NCBI RefSeq assembly: GCF_910592395.1
Contig: NC_088316.1
Location: forward strand, 13,516,001 to 13,580,000
DNA: 64,000 nt
Source of the DNA: Lineus longissimus
Taxonomy: Eukaryota > Nemertea > Pilidiophora > Heteronemertea > Lineidae
Direction of reading: 5' to 3'
The notes under the pieces are model-generated. The model searched no databases, was not told the DNA's origin, and worked only from the letters and a program-made list of their open reading frames with translations. A program made the translations under genes and the position numbers. Position 1 is the stretch's first letter. Each line of letters begins with the position of its first letter. Of the stretch, positions 37,001 through 45,100 are shown one piece after another.

Positions 37001-37298
37001 ATCAAAAACAGTGACGATGTTACAAGAGGGGGCTAACCGTTTCGTTAACCTACACCATGTCCATAAACTTACAATAATACATGTCATGTACACCATTTTA
37101 TGTACACTGTCGACTATGTATTTTTCCTGTACAAAATGTACACAGAGGGAGCAAACAACAAACAAAAAAAGTTTCCCCTTAAATATCTAACAATTCTGTC
37201 ATCAATACGGTAAACTGGCACATAGTTACGGGCTTAACTCACCTCGAGGAGTTTCTGGAATCAGGGTTCAAACCAATTGAATTTGTTGTGGACGTCAT
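3951..37298 (-). CDS. JPT1: Jupiter/HN1 family microtubule-associated protein gene, many cassette exons
   Basis: Coding exons, 5' to 3': 37,298-37,243; 27,449-27,211; 25,624-25,289; 24,873-24,751; 23,428-23,324; 21,722-21,639 (weak); 19,676-19,575; 19,092-18,994; 18,641-18,525; 17,349-17,260; 16,037-15,936; 15,682-15,467; 14,530-14,414; 13,624-13,532; 13,000-12,908; 11,411-11,316; 10,781-10,689; 6,624-6,550; 4,959-4,916; 4,022-3,951. Two further exons contain stops (10,331-10,180 and 9,028-8,937). The N-terminus reads MTSTTNSIGLNPDSRNSSR then VLNPPGG, and the C-terminus APPGGKSNITFG. Both match the HN1/Jupiter family, whose fly member binds microtubules and whose vertebrate members are small disordered proteins. 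The 16 internal exons are phase 1-1, so any subset keeps frame: 136 residues when all are skipped, about 783 with all. Most carry an [N/D]-P-x-[T/L/S]-G motif. Family assignment is firm; the splice combinations and function of the modules are inference. No AATAAA was found within 1 kb after the stop. Confidence 0.9.
4916..4959 (-). CDS. JPT1: Jupiter penultimate exon, NPVTG
   Basis: 44 nt between TTGTTTTGCAG and a strong GTAAGT donor. It encodes ANNPVTGQQPGAPP. It starts in phase 1 and ends in phase 0, so it converts the phase-1 cassette series to the phase-0 last exon and is therefore needed in isoforms that end in PPGGK. Confidence 0.88.
5266..5789 (+). other. Open frames of unknown status within a Jupiter intron
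   Basis: Two short plus-strand frames (5,266-5,529 and 5,568-5,789) occur here. The first is Lys/Asn-rich (ANKRKQAAAEYFGHNDVMAR). No family is recognised, and no splice context or homology supports a gene. They may be transposon remnants or chance. Confidence 0.12.
6550..6624 (-). CDS. JPT1: Jupiter cassette exon, RNPLTGEG module
   Basis: Acceptor ATCTCTCATCGGCAG, 75 nt, phase 1-1. Encodes ERIYRNPLTGEGIEYEEHKP and then a basic tail TRRQRG. The donor is GTAGTA, lacking G at +5. It is the shortest module and the 3'-most of the series. Confidence 0.85.
6868..7040. mobile_element. Fold-back (MITE-like) element with two CRE palindromes
   Basis: The arms are imperfect inverted repeats. AATAGGGTACCGG at the left mirrors GATACCCTATTG at the right; TGGCACTGG mirrors CAGTGCCA; CACTAGGGTAT mirrors ATACCCTAGTG. 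Near the centre, TGACGTCA occurs at 6,951-6,958 and 6,972-6,979, one per arm. No transposase frame is present. Confidence 0.6.
8671..8766. promoter_or_regulatory. Cluster of RFX X-box-like palindromes
   Basis: GTTGCCATGGAAAC (8,689-8,702) and GTTGCCAAGGTAAC (8,709-8,722) both fit the RFX X-box consensus. A half site CCATGGCAAC (8,673-8,682) and a degenerate GTTGCTATGTTAAAAC (8,749-8,764) flank them. They lie in an intron of the Jupiter gene. Binding is inferred from motif only. Confidence 0.35.
8937..9028 (-). CDS. JPT1: Candidate alternative terminal exon of Jupiter
   Basis: A strong acceptor (CTCTCTTTTCAG) leads into a phase-1 frame that starts VSNNSPFVRENHNN, resembling the VSNPLTG start of exon 12,908-13,000, and ends SSFTAM then TGA after 29 codons. 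No in-frame donor precedes the stop. If used, it would end the protein without the PPGGK tail. The peptide is Asn-rich. The NP-x-TG motif is degraded to NNSPF, so it could also be a decayed module. Confidence 0.5.
9923..9966. repeat. 22-bp direct duplication
   Basis: Two adjacent copies of TGTGAGATTGTCCCAGGACA, each plus two bases, in an intron. Nothing else is seen nearby except a C-rich tract at 10,065-10,120. Confidence 0.75.
10180..10331 (-). CDS. JPT1: Jupiter exon with three 11-residue repeats, ends in a stop
   Basis: Acceptor TACGTTTCCCCAG, phase 1. The peptide AGAKGPDKPFRFDAN continues with GPQKPFRPDAY and GPQKPYRLDNL: three tandem 33-bp/11-residue repeats of G-P-x-K-P-[F/Y]-R-x-D. 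The frame runs to TGA at 10,180. Two possible internal donors (GTTAAG after MLR, GTAGGA after KQK) are both in phase 0. Either could splice straight to the phase-0 last exon (3,951-4,022). It is otherwise an alternative last exon ending KVGSL. The PFR/PYR repeats are distinct from the NPxTG modules. Confidence 0.65.
10689..10781 (-). CDS. JPT1: Jupiter cassette exon, GNPLTG module
   Basis: Acceptor CTTCTCTTTCAG, 93 nt, phase 1-1, donor GTATGA. Peptide starts ESGNPLTGDNCKCFDISLEQ and ends SSAKNQG. GNPLTGDNCKC parallels SNPLTGYNCNS of the 12.9-kb exon, so the two are recent duplicates in family terms. Confidence 0.88.
11316..11411 (-). CDS. JPT1: Jupiter cassette exon, YNPITPPSG module
   Basis: A long pyrimidine tract (CTGTTCCTTCCTCCATCCAG) precedes a 96-nt phase 1-1 exon with donor GTAGAT. 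Peptide starts VLSVYNPITPPSGVNGRAEV and ends RRGSLTPPG. The motif is split by an inserted PPS. The C-terminus is basic with a TP site. Confidence 0.85.
12908..13000 (-). CDS. JPT1: Jupiter cassette exon, SNPLTG module
   Basis: Acceptor TTTCTATCAG, 93 nt, phase 1-1, donor GTATTG (no G at +5). Peptide starts VSNPLTGYNCNSYEFRPDYQ and ends KGSPRPSG, with one SP site. Confidence 0.88.
13532..13624 (-). CDS. JPT1: Jupiter cassette exon, SNPVTGTG module
   Basis: Acceptor ATTTCCCCTACAG, 93 nt, phase 1-1, donor GTACAA. Peptide starts ADSNPVTGTGQDLKSWDIQR and ends ATPRTPRPHSG with two TPR sites. Confidence 0.88.
14414..14530 (-). CDS. JPT1: Jupiter cassette exon, RNPITG module
   Basis: Acceptor TCATTTCCACAG, 117 nt, phase 1-1, donor GTACAA. 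Peptide starts ETINRNPITGRNRDGTETEN, then QNTPPLGTAT and a basic end RRHEYKRG. Confidence 0.88.
14575..14940 (+). mobile_element. Possible tRNA-derived SINE-like sequence
   Basis: CACTGGTAGAGTACCAGCC and AATCAGCAGGTTGTGTGTTTG resemble the A-box/B-box spacing of a tRNA head. About 300 bp of non-coding body follows. No clear tail or target-site duplication was identified. Confidence 0.3.
15241..15360 (+). mobile_element. Possible tRNA-derived SINE-like sequence
   Basis: GATGGCCCGGTGGTTGAAGT followed 30 bp later by AAGGTTAGAGACCC looks like a degenerate tRNA head (A-box TGGCCCGGTGG, B-box GGTTAGAGACC). It abuts the 3' side of the 15.5-kb Jupiter exon. Confidence 0.35.
15467..15682 (-). CDS. JPT1: Jupiter cassette exon, double module
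   Basis: Acceptor ACCCTATTCTTCAG, 216 nt (72 codons), phase 1-1, strong GTAAGC donor. It holds two modules in one exon. The first begins EYALLDPIGHRGDNDRPLYV and runs to a TPRDRARTPTR segment. The second begins RNCIVGEGALGPESTF and ends with an Arg-rich RRSKSCPRRVRG. It looks like fusion of two ancestral 36-codon exons by loss of the intron between them. Confidence 0.85.
15936..16037 (-). CDS. JPT1: Jupiter cassette exon, RNPISGQGD module
   Basis: Acceptor ATGTTCTTCTTCAG, 102 nt, phase 1-1, donor GTGAGC. Peptide starts ATRNPISGQGDFHEDDKKRT, then RRPKTPTKK, and ends MDNEG. RRPKTP recurs in the 23.3-kb exon. Confidence 0.88.
17260..17349 (-). CDS. JPT1: Jupiter cassette exon, RDPILG module
   Basis: 90 nt, phase 1-1, donor GTATAC. 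Peptide starts ADRRDPILGKELAQQKARPM and ends VEKEAG. The acceptor is a tandem CAGCAG (NAGNAG), so inclusion or loss of one alanine codon is expected (alternative right boundary 17,346). Confidence 0.85.
18525..18641 (-). CDS. JPT1: Jupiter cassette exon, RDPIKGSG module
   Basis: Acceptor CATCTAGCTCCAG, 117 nt, phase 1-1, donor GTAGCC (weak). Peptide starts VRDPIKGSGNIEQYDPVRKG and ends RSPTPKLNSKG. YDPVRK parallels YDPVWK in the 19.0-kb exon. Confidence 0.87.
18994..19092 (-). CDS. JPT1: Jupiter cassette exon, RNPVLGEGD module
   Basis: Acceptor ATGTTGACAG, 99 nt, phase 1-1, donor GTAAAT. Peptide starts VVRNPVLGEGDLGSEYDPVW and ends ARKHHQG. Confidence 0.87.
19575..19676 (-). CDS. JPT1: Jupiter cassette exon, RDPILGLGD module
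   Basis: Acceptor CTCTTATTACAG, 102 nt, phase 1-1, donor GTAAAC. Peptide starts VRDPILGLGDLGEELDTLQR, then SPRVPKRPATPPNKG with SP and TP sites. GDLGEELD is nearly identical to GDFGEELD of the 23.3-kb exon. Confidence 0.88.
21639..21722 (-). CDS. JPT1: Possible Jupiter cassette exon without the NP motif
   Basis: An excellent donor (CCAAG then GTAAGG) closes an 84-nt frame in phase 1-1. It begins GFGLRLDINMGDADTLDLET and ends FGGSIFQG. The acceptor (CTCATCGAG) is poor. The phase match and the acidic coding-like peptide favour an exon; absence of the [N/D]P motif and the weak acceptor argue for caution. Confidence 0.45.
23039..23217. mobile_element. pogo/Tigger-type MITE
   Basis: Terminal inverted repeats CAGTGGAACCTC (23,039-23,050) and GAGGTTCTACTG (23,206-23,217) are flanked by TA on both sides, the target duplication of the Tc1/mariner-pogo superfamily. 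At 179 bp it is too short to code for transposase. It lies in a Jupiter intron. Confidence 0.7.
23324..23428 (-). CDS. JPT1: Jupiter cassette exon, RDPILGHGD module
   Basis: Acceptor ATTTTGAGCAG, 105 nt, phase 1-1, donor GTATGA. Peptide starts ENRDPILGHGDFGEELDLLS, then RRPKTPDSD, and ends TTRG. Confidence 0.88.
24751..24873 (-). CDS. JPT1: Jupiter cassette exon, NMDPMT module
   Basis: Acceptor CTGCTTTCTAG, 123 nt, phase 1-1, donor GTAAAT. Peptide starts AWGAPVMTPTKSYYNPQIAN, then MDPMTAHPIRV, and ends KLKSSAG. The motif is diverged (DPMT without Gly). It is the most 5' of the small modules. Confidence 0.82.
25289..25624 (-). CDS. JPT1: Jupiter exon 3, Gln/Gly-rich with a Cys cluster
   Basis: Strong GTGAGT donor at the 3' end, phase 1. 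The 5' end is uncertain: AACAGCAG gives a NAGNAG acceptor in phase 1 (boundary 25,624 or 25,621) but with little pyrimidine tract; an acceptor near 25,555 is an alternative. The open frame includes SCFCTSNQTCRAC (C-x-C-x5-C-x2-C), two copies of SQQQGGQKA-like sequence, and a basic end RRTGRGRRPQQG. 336 nt, phase 1-1, so skippable. No domain is recognised. Confidence 0.6.
27211..27449 (-). CDS. JPT1: Jupiter exon 2, LNPPGG
   Basis: Acceptor TTTCTCTTTCCAG, 239 nt, strong GTAAGT donor, ending phase 1 with A. It opens with (R)VLNPPGGRVSINLFGGG, the conserved N-terminal block of HN1/Jupiter proteins. It continues as a Pro/Gln/Ser-rich disordered stretch (SNKPLTPPRAAQQPRQ...SQSQQ). It is expected in all isoforms. 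Confidence 0.93.
27495..27740 (+). mobile_element. Possible tRNA-derived SINE-like sequence after a poly-G tract
   Basis: A run of G (27,494-27,508) precedes CATAGTAGTTTAAGCACCAG and CATGGGTTTGACTCTC, spaced like a tRNA A-box and B-box. A non-coding body follows to about 27,740. No target duplication was identified. Confidence 0.3.
34418..34621. repeat. 41-bp tandem repeat with an inverted copy
   Basis: Three near-perfect direct units at 34,499, 34,540 and 34,581 begin GTAAC[C/T]AAATACTAAATCTG (the first has T). An inverted partial copy (CCAGATTTCGTATTTGGTTAC) lies at about 34,420-34,441, 60 bp before them. Confidence 0.85.
37243..37298 (-). CDS. JPT1: Jupiter exon 1 with start codon
   Basis: ATG is the complement of 37,296-37,298. 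The exon encodes MTSTTNSIGLNPDSRNSS plus AG and ends at a GTGAGT donor. The segment NPDSRNSSR joining VLNPPGG is a close match to the N-terminus of vertebrate JPT1, which supports both the start and the exon 1-2 junction. Confidence 0.92.
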
Positions 37299-39073
37299 AT
37301 TCGTATTTTGTCGCTTTTTAATAGGGTGCCAAAGAAAACTCCCAACCCTTTCGAATTCTCGCACCGAATGATGTCACGTTGACCTGATTTTCCTTACTTG
37401 GGAGCAACAAGAGTTTTGATTGGCTTAAATATTTTAAGTAGTCTGCGTATATATTTGAGATTAAGTCAAGTTTACCTGATTATTAAGCTTTCATTAGACA
37501 AACATTAGTGGCTGTGGTGTCAGACTAACATGTTTGATGACAATATTTGTTTAATTACACCTCAGTTAATTACGCAGGGCGAGAAATATGGAATTCATAA
37601 ATTTATGACTGACCAATCAAAATTTGGTTTATATCGATATGGTGAGATAATGTAGATACTAGAGTGGGCCTTCGATATTGCAAGTGCTCTATTCAAAGCA
37701 AACTGGATATTTTGTTCAGCGAGTTTTATATATGAACTCTGCTGTCTGTATCATCACTCTTTATGTAATTCATATTGCCTTGTAATGTAAATCCTTTTCT
37801 CTGTCATTACGGTATTTGGCCTCAGTAATCATCGGCTAAGATCATTGAGTTCGTCATGATATTGCTGGCCAATCAAAGCTGGGATACCCGATCGGGGTTT
37901 ACCCAAAGGTTCCCGCCAAATTAAATGGGTGTTCCCCAAACGTCAAATCAGTAACAATGTTGCCACCGCATGGCTTGATTATGTTTTTCAACTGTTTAAG
38001 CGAATCCTGGGGATATGAAATAGTTTGGTGGCAGGAACATTTTTTTTCCTTATGAGCGATCTTGGTTGACAGAAAAATAACTTTCTGGATAGGTTATTTT
38101 ACACATTTATTTGAACATTCAGAACAAAGTGCATGATCTCTGTCTTGGGAGGGGTTATTACTAATAGTAGCTTATATAATGCCAAATCATGTCGCGGGCT
38201 TCTTTGATGATCTTGGCATGAATAAAAAAAGATTACTCTCATAAGCTAACCTTATTTTGAATAACATGTGGGCTTTGTTCCACCTTTGTTTATCAGAACA
38301 GGAAGATATAAGAAAACGCATTTCGGAAATGAGAGCCCAAAGGACTTGATGATACAGTGATCAGTGATAATTAGTCCAAATGTCTATCCCAATAATCAAT
38401 GATTAACAATTCTTACGCCGGTGTTTATGTTTTTGAAAGTAAAGTAAAGTTATGCCAATAAGTTGTAAAAATCACCAAGTTTTGAATAGTGAATGTTTTT
38501 GTGATAATGGACTAAGCAAATTTGATGCAAGTGAAAACTAACACCTATACTTTCACTATCAGAAAAATGCAATCAGGTTTGACAGGGTTCTCGGGATAAT
38601 TAACCAACGTGGAACATGCCAGTCACAAGATATTTCAAGATGTTCTTCTGTCATTGTTTTTTTTAAGAATCAAGAGAAATGATTCTGGTGAAAATCCTGT
38701 CATCTCAAAATGCTGAGTGGTTCACAAAACCAGTCACATGACCTTCTCCTGGAAACACATGAATGATGCGTTTTTTGCTATATAAATTGGTTTGAATTGT
38801 TCAATATTGGTTTTTGGGGGATCAAGTTGTCTATTATGTGTTCGTCTATATGGGATTCTAAAGAAAAAGTTGACATTTTGGCCAGAAACAACAATTATTT
38901 TGGTTGCGTTTTGTCTTGTCACAACATCAATCTTGTTGAAACTGTTTCGTGTCAGAGCGTTCATTCGTCACCGAAGCGAGAGGAGTTCCGTGATAGGCTC
39001 TATGTTCAGTCGTGAATTATGTAATATTTACTGCAAGATCTGCTAATCTGACACGTCCTACCCATCAGTTGAG
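37299..39073. promoter_or_regulatory. Shared 5' region between Jupiter and CRAMP1
   Basis: The two start codons face away from each other across 1,775 bp, so both promoters and 5' UTRs must lie here or start from it. A GACGTCA half-palindrome overlaps the Jupiter start. CTATATAAATT at about 38,779 is the clearest TATA-like string on the CRAMP1 side. No CpG-rich island is evident by eye. Transcription starts cannot be placed. Confidence 0.5.
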
Positions 39074-39135
39074 ATGGCTAGAAAACGTAAGATTGTTTTT
39101 GGGAAGAAAAAAGACTCGAATGCGAGTAAAAAGGG
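39074..39135 (+). CDS. CRAMP1: CRAMP1 exon 1
   Basis: The start context GAGATGG is followed by MARKRKIVFGKKKDSNASKK, a lysine-rich nuclear-localisation-like N-terminus. Donor GTAAGA, phase 2. Confidence 0.82.
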
Positions 39136-42100
39136 GTAAGAAAGTTTGGTTGCTGAAATTTCGATCCGCGCCATTTTGTTTTGAGCGAAAATTTTACGCT
39201 GGAAATTTAGGCCGTATTTGTGTTGATTTCTGTCATTTTCGTGCGTCAAATTGCATGATGCATGTCACCATTAATCTCTATGAGGTACATTTTAATTAAT
39301 AGAAGTATGTTTTTATTTGTCCGATGCGTTATTTTATTACAAAACGGTGTTTTTATATGGACCTCAACAAAACTGTCATGGCTGCCGTGTTTTGAGATAT
39401 TCCTGTGTTGATAGAAGAAGCATAGACAATGATGATTTTGGATATTTTGGATTATTTCTTAATTTTCTCTTTACCAAAGCAGGACAGCTGAAGCAGGATC
39501 ATCTGACGATAAAGATGGACCACCACCAGCAATGTCAAGCTCGGAAAACAAGCCTCCAGGACCAGTGAAAAGAAAAACAAAGCGCGAAGACCAAGCCCCT
39601 CTGTTGCCAACCAGGACAAGTTCCAGAGTTCCAAAAAGGATCAGGAGGGACATTAGTCCTCCTAACTCTCCATGTCCTCCTAAAAAGCCAGGTATATTGC
39701 CTGTCTGAATATCAAATAGAAATACTTCTGGTATTTTGTAAAGAAAACCTAGTGTTAATTGACAGTTAATGCAGAGATTTAGAGTGAGCTTACTGAACTG
39801 ATTGGCTATTGGAATACATTGTTAGGTACATTAACAATTTTAACATTATTACCCTTTTGGCATTGAAAACTATTGGACCCAATAAATTGAACCATCAAAA
39901 AATTATACTATCAATATCATATTTGCTTGGACTTTTTATAACTGAAAAATTGATACTTTGTTTTAACTTATGAACTTATGACCATGATGTTGACAGACCT
40001 TTTTTGATTTGGATGCTGGGTTGTAATTTTTCAGTCATTTAATTCATTTGATTTATAGTGTTTTGGGACATCAACTCTCAAAACAAATTTATTATTTCCT
40101 TTGCAAATTACATAAGTTTTGATTGATTCTTTTTCAGCAAGAGAACATCATCCCAAAGCATCAACTTCAACACCTGAGGCGAAGAAGGCCAAACAGCCGC
40201 CTAGACAGAGGCGGGCTTGGGAACAGTGGAGTTGCGCTGACAAGTCCTTGTTTTTTGAAGGCCTACTTGAGGTATAAATATAATCGACTAATATATGGGG
40301 TATTTCCAAAAAGACCTGAGATCAGAAGCACAGGCTCTCCTCATTGAACCATGGTTCAACACTGATAAGTTTGGAGGCCGAGCTTTCTCCAGGAGTGCCC
40401 CTAGGCTATGGAATAGCCTAAACAGTAACATTAGAAACAATACTTCCAATGCATTCAGGGGACAGATAAAAATAAAACTCTATAGTCAATACTACAACTC
40501 GACGGGAGGGCGCACTTGAACAGGACTAATTCTGGAAAGTTGCGCCATATAAATAACAATTTTATTATTATTATTTTATTAGGGAGCAGAATAATGCTCC
40601 CCTTTTGACTGCAAAAGTGTGGATGTCCTTTCTGTTATGAGCTGAAGAATCGTCTATTTGATAATTAATGACAGACACTGATCTTTGTGGTTCATTTCAT
40701 AAATCTGTTGTTTTTCCTCTACTTTACCAATTGTAAACAATATAACTTTTTTCTAATTTCCCAATTTTTGCATTTCCAGTTTGGAAAGGATTTCGATCCT
40801 TTGACCAACTATGTTGCCGTTCGTCAGAAGAAGCGTCTTGGACTTCCGCCCACCATGATAAAAAATAAGGAACAGATTCGCCATTTTTACTACCGGACGT
40901 GGCACAAGATATCAAAGTGGATTGAAGTGCTGCCTGATATCAAGAAGCAGACGCAAGAGTTGTATGGCTTGATCAATTATAATGAGTTGAGAAAACATCT
41001 GGGCAGCAGTAAGTGTCAATTTGAATCAAACTGTTTGAGTTTTATTTGTGCTATCATGCATTTTGCTAAGAAAGACGTGTCTTATCTTAATTCCAGGAAT
41101 TGATGACAAAATTGGTGCCCAGTTGAATGAGCTGGTCCATAAGGGATCCACCCAGATCAAGGTTCGAGGAAAGTTGCATAGACTGAAGACTCCTATGTGC
41201 AGGGCATTGAAAAGGCTGAATGGAATTGAAGGTTAGTACAATATTTGGTGTCCTTTGGAGATAGCTGTAGACCAATCTGGTCTTGGGTGTCTCCACTTAG
41301 GAGTATTAAAGGCAGCTGCTTTCATGAACTCTTAGTAAAGGGTTAATCAAACAAAAACATAAATAATTGTCACTAAAATCAGTTGATTGGTTAGCCTCGA
41401 ATTACTATAGATTTAAGAACTAATCGACATTTTAATCTATCAGATCCGAAAGATGATGCTGCGACAAAGCTGCCGCAAAAGATTGCCTTGGAGCTTCGGC
41501 CGAGGACGAATGGCTCGTGGGCGTACGTTCAATCCCTGTCCCAGAACCCTCGTGTGCGGATGACCCTCCGGCTTGACCGACGTCTCTCTAATGTCATCGG
41601 CTACTTGGAGAAAAAGTGGACGCCTCGTCGGTTAAAAATTGTATCCTTAGAAGGTTTTTGATATGTAATTTGATCTGTGGTATTCCTGTCATTATGTTAT
41701 TTATCTGATGACAAGTTTTATTTTGTAAAACAAGGGTAAAACATATCATTGAGAGATTTTCAGCACTGGAACAAATTTACTCAAGGTTTGGTATCTAATT
41801 GTTTATAATCCTTGACAACTTCTCAGCGCGAGAAGCTGAAATTACCTTGCGAGCCTGATAAATACATAAAAGTCTTGCCACCCAGCGGTTGCACAGTTGT
41901 ACAAGCTTCTCTGAAAAGTAAACCCCCAGCGAAGAAAATTGACATCGCCTTAAATTGTCACGTACAAAACCTTATTGCAATTGGATGTGGTATGTATAAT
42001 TGTTGTTTTTATCCAACTGTGTATAGTTAAGTAGTTGGTGTCCATCATGTCCTTGAAGAAATTTCCAGCAAGTTTATTGGCTCTTTTGTTAAGAGTTGTG

Positions 42101-45100
42101 CCTGAGTGGCCCAGAATGTAGGTCGCTGTGATGACAGTTTTATTAATAAAACCTACATGTACCTCAATGTCACATCCGCCTTTTCAGATCCTGCAGCTGC
42201 TGCTACAACTAAGAAGATGTCTCGTGGGAAGAATCAAGCTAGTGCCAAAAATCAAAGTGCCATCAGTGCAATAACAGCTGTGAAAGACATTCAAGAGAAT
42301 GCAGTGTTTCCATCAGCCTCGTCAATTGGCGCTAAAAACCTTGTTCCTAGCACATCTGCTAACAATGATGAGGGATCTACGTCAGGGCGGCTTGATTTCA
42401 GTAATACTGTCACGTTCAGTGGCGGAGTTATGGAGTTTACTTTAGATGGGGTTAGTGGTGTTGACAAACTGATGACCGAGGAAAGGGTTGATGTTGACAA
42501 AATTTGTCCTATTGTGAGTGACGTTTCTAAGGATTGTGCCAAAAGTTCTGTGCCCGGTGTTGATGCTAAGAAGGAGGCAAAGACGTCTGCTGTTGAGAAG
42601 CGTGCTGTTGAAAAAACAGCTACAACGTCCAGTGAGAAACCTGGGAATTCATATGGTGCTGAGCAGTTGAACATTGGTGGGCTAGTTGAGTACGCTGCTG
42701 ATAAAGTCGATGTTGTGACATTTGAGCAGAAATTTCGTGCAGGCTGGACGCTGGACGATGCAAAGTGTGTCACGCTGGCGGAAATTTATCTCGCTCTTGG
42801 GAGTCCTGAGACAGTCGTGTTGGAATATGAATTTCACGATATCGCGCCTCCGAAGAAGGAAATTCCTCCCGAAGTTTTTGGTCATTCTAGTTCTAGCGCT
42901 GTAGGCTGTGATGTTTCCACTCAGAGGGACAATTTAGCGGGACTTTTGCGGAAACTGGTCCAACTCGCTACAACAGAGTTTGTCGATCTGTCAAAAACAA
43001 AACAATCGGTGTCCTCGTCACCTCCCAGTCGTTGTACATGTGGTGCTATGTTGAAAAATTCACCTGGGAAATCTAGTAGTCGGAGTCCCGGGAACCGGAG
43101 TCCGTCAGTATCTGGCCAGGGAAAGAGTCCAGCGACACCAAAAGGTCAAGGAAGAAGAGGGTCAAGGTCAAAGGTGAGAACAGGTTGAGACATCATGGCA
43201 CTGATGGCTTGCTATGAATAGGAGTGGTAACTTGGACTTGGTGTTGCATACTTGGACTCCTCTGGGTCTACATTGAAGTCCTTACTCAGTGTCATTTATG
43301 CTATACGGCAAAGCAATTATTGCCCTGCAATAATGGGAAGAGGCTAGAGAAGCAGGTCCAGGACAGATTGCCGCGAAAATTTATAAATAGTTTGGGAAGC
43401 TGGCTTGACATCCTGACAAATCCGGCCATCGATCACTCGATATGTGGCCTCGATATGTTTACTCCCTCAATCAGAAAGATGCGTAAGGAGTAGGCCCTGT
43501 TTGCAAGAGGATGCTGCAAGAGGATGTTATAAGTTTCCCGAACTATTTATAAATTTTCGCGGCAATCTGTCCTGGACCTGCTTCTCTAGTCTCTTCCGCA
43601 ATAATGTGGTCAATTTTCAAATTCAATTTCTAAAGTCTTTTTTTGCCTTTCATATTGATGTCCTCTACATTTCAGAAAGACAAAGAAACCCTCCCTAAAG
43701 AACAACAACCTCCTCAGCCGTCTGCAGCTCGAGGTTCAGCGTCGGATAGACCCACCGATCAAGACACCGCTAAGTTTAACGATTCTGTGTTCCGGGTGCC
43801 CCTCTCCATCCCAGCCAAGGCAGCTACATATAACAGTCAACAGACATATAACGGCCAACAGATTTATAACAGTCAACAGACATATAACAGTCAACAAACA
43901 TATAACAGTCAACAGGCAATGATCAATCAAAACAATAAGGCAGTCCTGGCAAATGCAGCAGAGGAGACGAGAGCTCGCCAATTCATTCAACAGCTGGATT
44001 CTCTGTCGGTAGGTTTCTCTTTCTCAAAATAATTGCAGCTTTTATACAGATGTTGGTCGGTTTTTAGGTGCCAAACAACAGTATCTGCTCATATATAGAC
44101 CAGGGAGGTTTTAACGCAGACCTCCCTGTGTAGACGGAGACAGGACCTCTTGGTACCTAACTGTCAAACTTGCCCTCTTTTTGTCTTTTCAGAAACGAAA
44201 TGGTGAGGGTATGATGAAACGATGTCGGATGCGAATGCGAACTGTGCGAAAACCGATGCTAGTCCAACGTGCTATTTTACCAAAAGCCCAGATGCCAGGT
44301 CGGACTGGTCTGGTACCACTTCTACCCCAGGGTCAGACAATGGACGGCAACACGGGACAATTTGTGCCGATTATGACGAATGATCCACTCACAGGACAGA
44401 CGATTGGATCAATGCCTCCGAATACAATCGTTGCACAACCCCTAGTCTCTCATTCACAGATGATATCAGGTCCACACCACATGAGCAGACGACCGGTCCT
44501 GAGAAAAATTGCCCCATGTCAAACAGGTGAGATGTTTAAATATTTTTGCTGTAAAATGTTTGAAATCAATATTTGTTATCGAAGAGCTTTCGAACAGACT
44601 TTATTCTTGTCTCGCGCTAGCCTCAAGTGTCTTTTTATTCCTTTTCAGTAACCACTGCCAGTCAAAGTTTTAATTCCACTTTCTCTATGCCAAACAATAG
44701 TCAACATGCTGTTGCCCGCTCAATCGCATCAACAACAGTAAATCCACAGTCCCAAACCTCTGGTGAGTATTCCTAATTCCTATTGGAGATTTTATCAATC
44801 TTGCTACCATTGCAATTATCCAGTTAGTGCTGAATGCACTCCACTGTTAGAGATGATGCCTAGCATGCTTGGAATCCCCTCTAAAAATTCCCCTCCAACA
44901 AAATCCAAGGATAAATTTAGGGAATCACTCCAGCGCAGTGAAGCAGCACCTGTTATCAAGCACTTGCACCTTGGCTGGCCTTACCAGTTATATTTTGAAA
45001 TGCTGTGATGATCCAATGCATTGATTGAACTGCCAGATTCATAGTAATTTTAATGAGATGTCCTCTATGTAACTGGTGATTTCTTTTGCAGTTATGACTC

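Larger units (their letters stand above)
27450..37242 (-). other. JPT1: Jupiter intron 1 (9.8 kb)
   Basis: Spans the GTGAGT donor of exon 1 to the acceptor of exon 2. No exon with both splice sites and matching phase was found inside. It holds a poly-G tract near 28,166-28,190, a 41-bp tandem repeat (34.5 kb) and repeat fragments. Short open frames here show no recognisable family. Confidence 0.6.

Noticed and set aside
44385-44408. NDPLTG in CRAMP1 exon 10 as a link to the Jupiter NPxTG modules
   Set aside because: A single short match without surrounding similarity, in another gene; best explained by chance.
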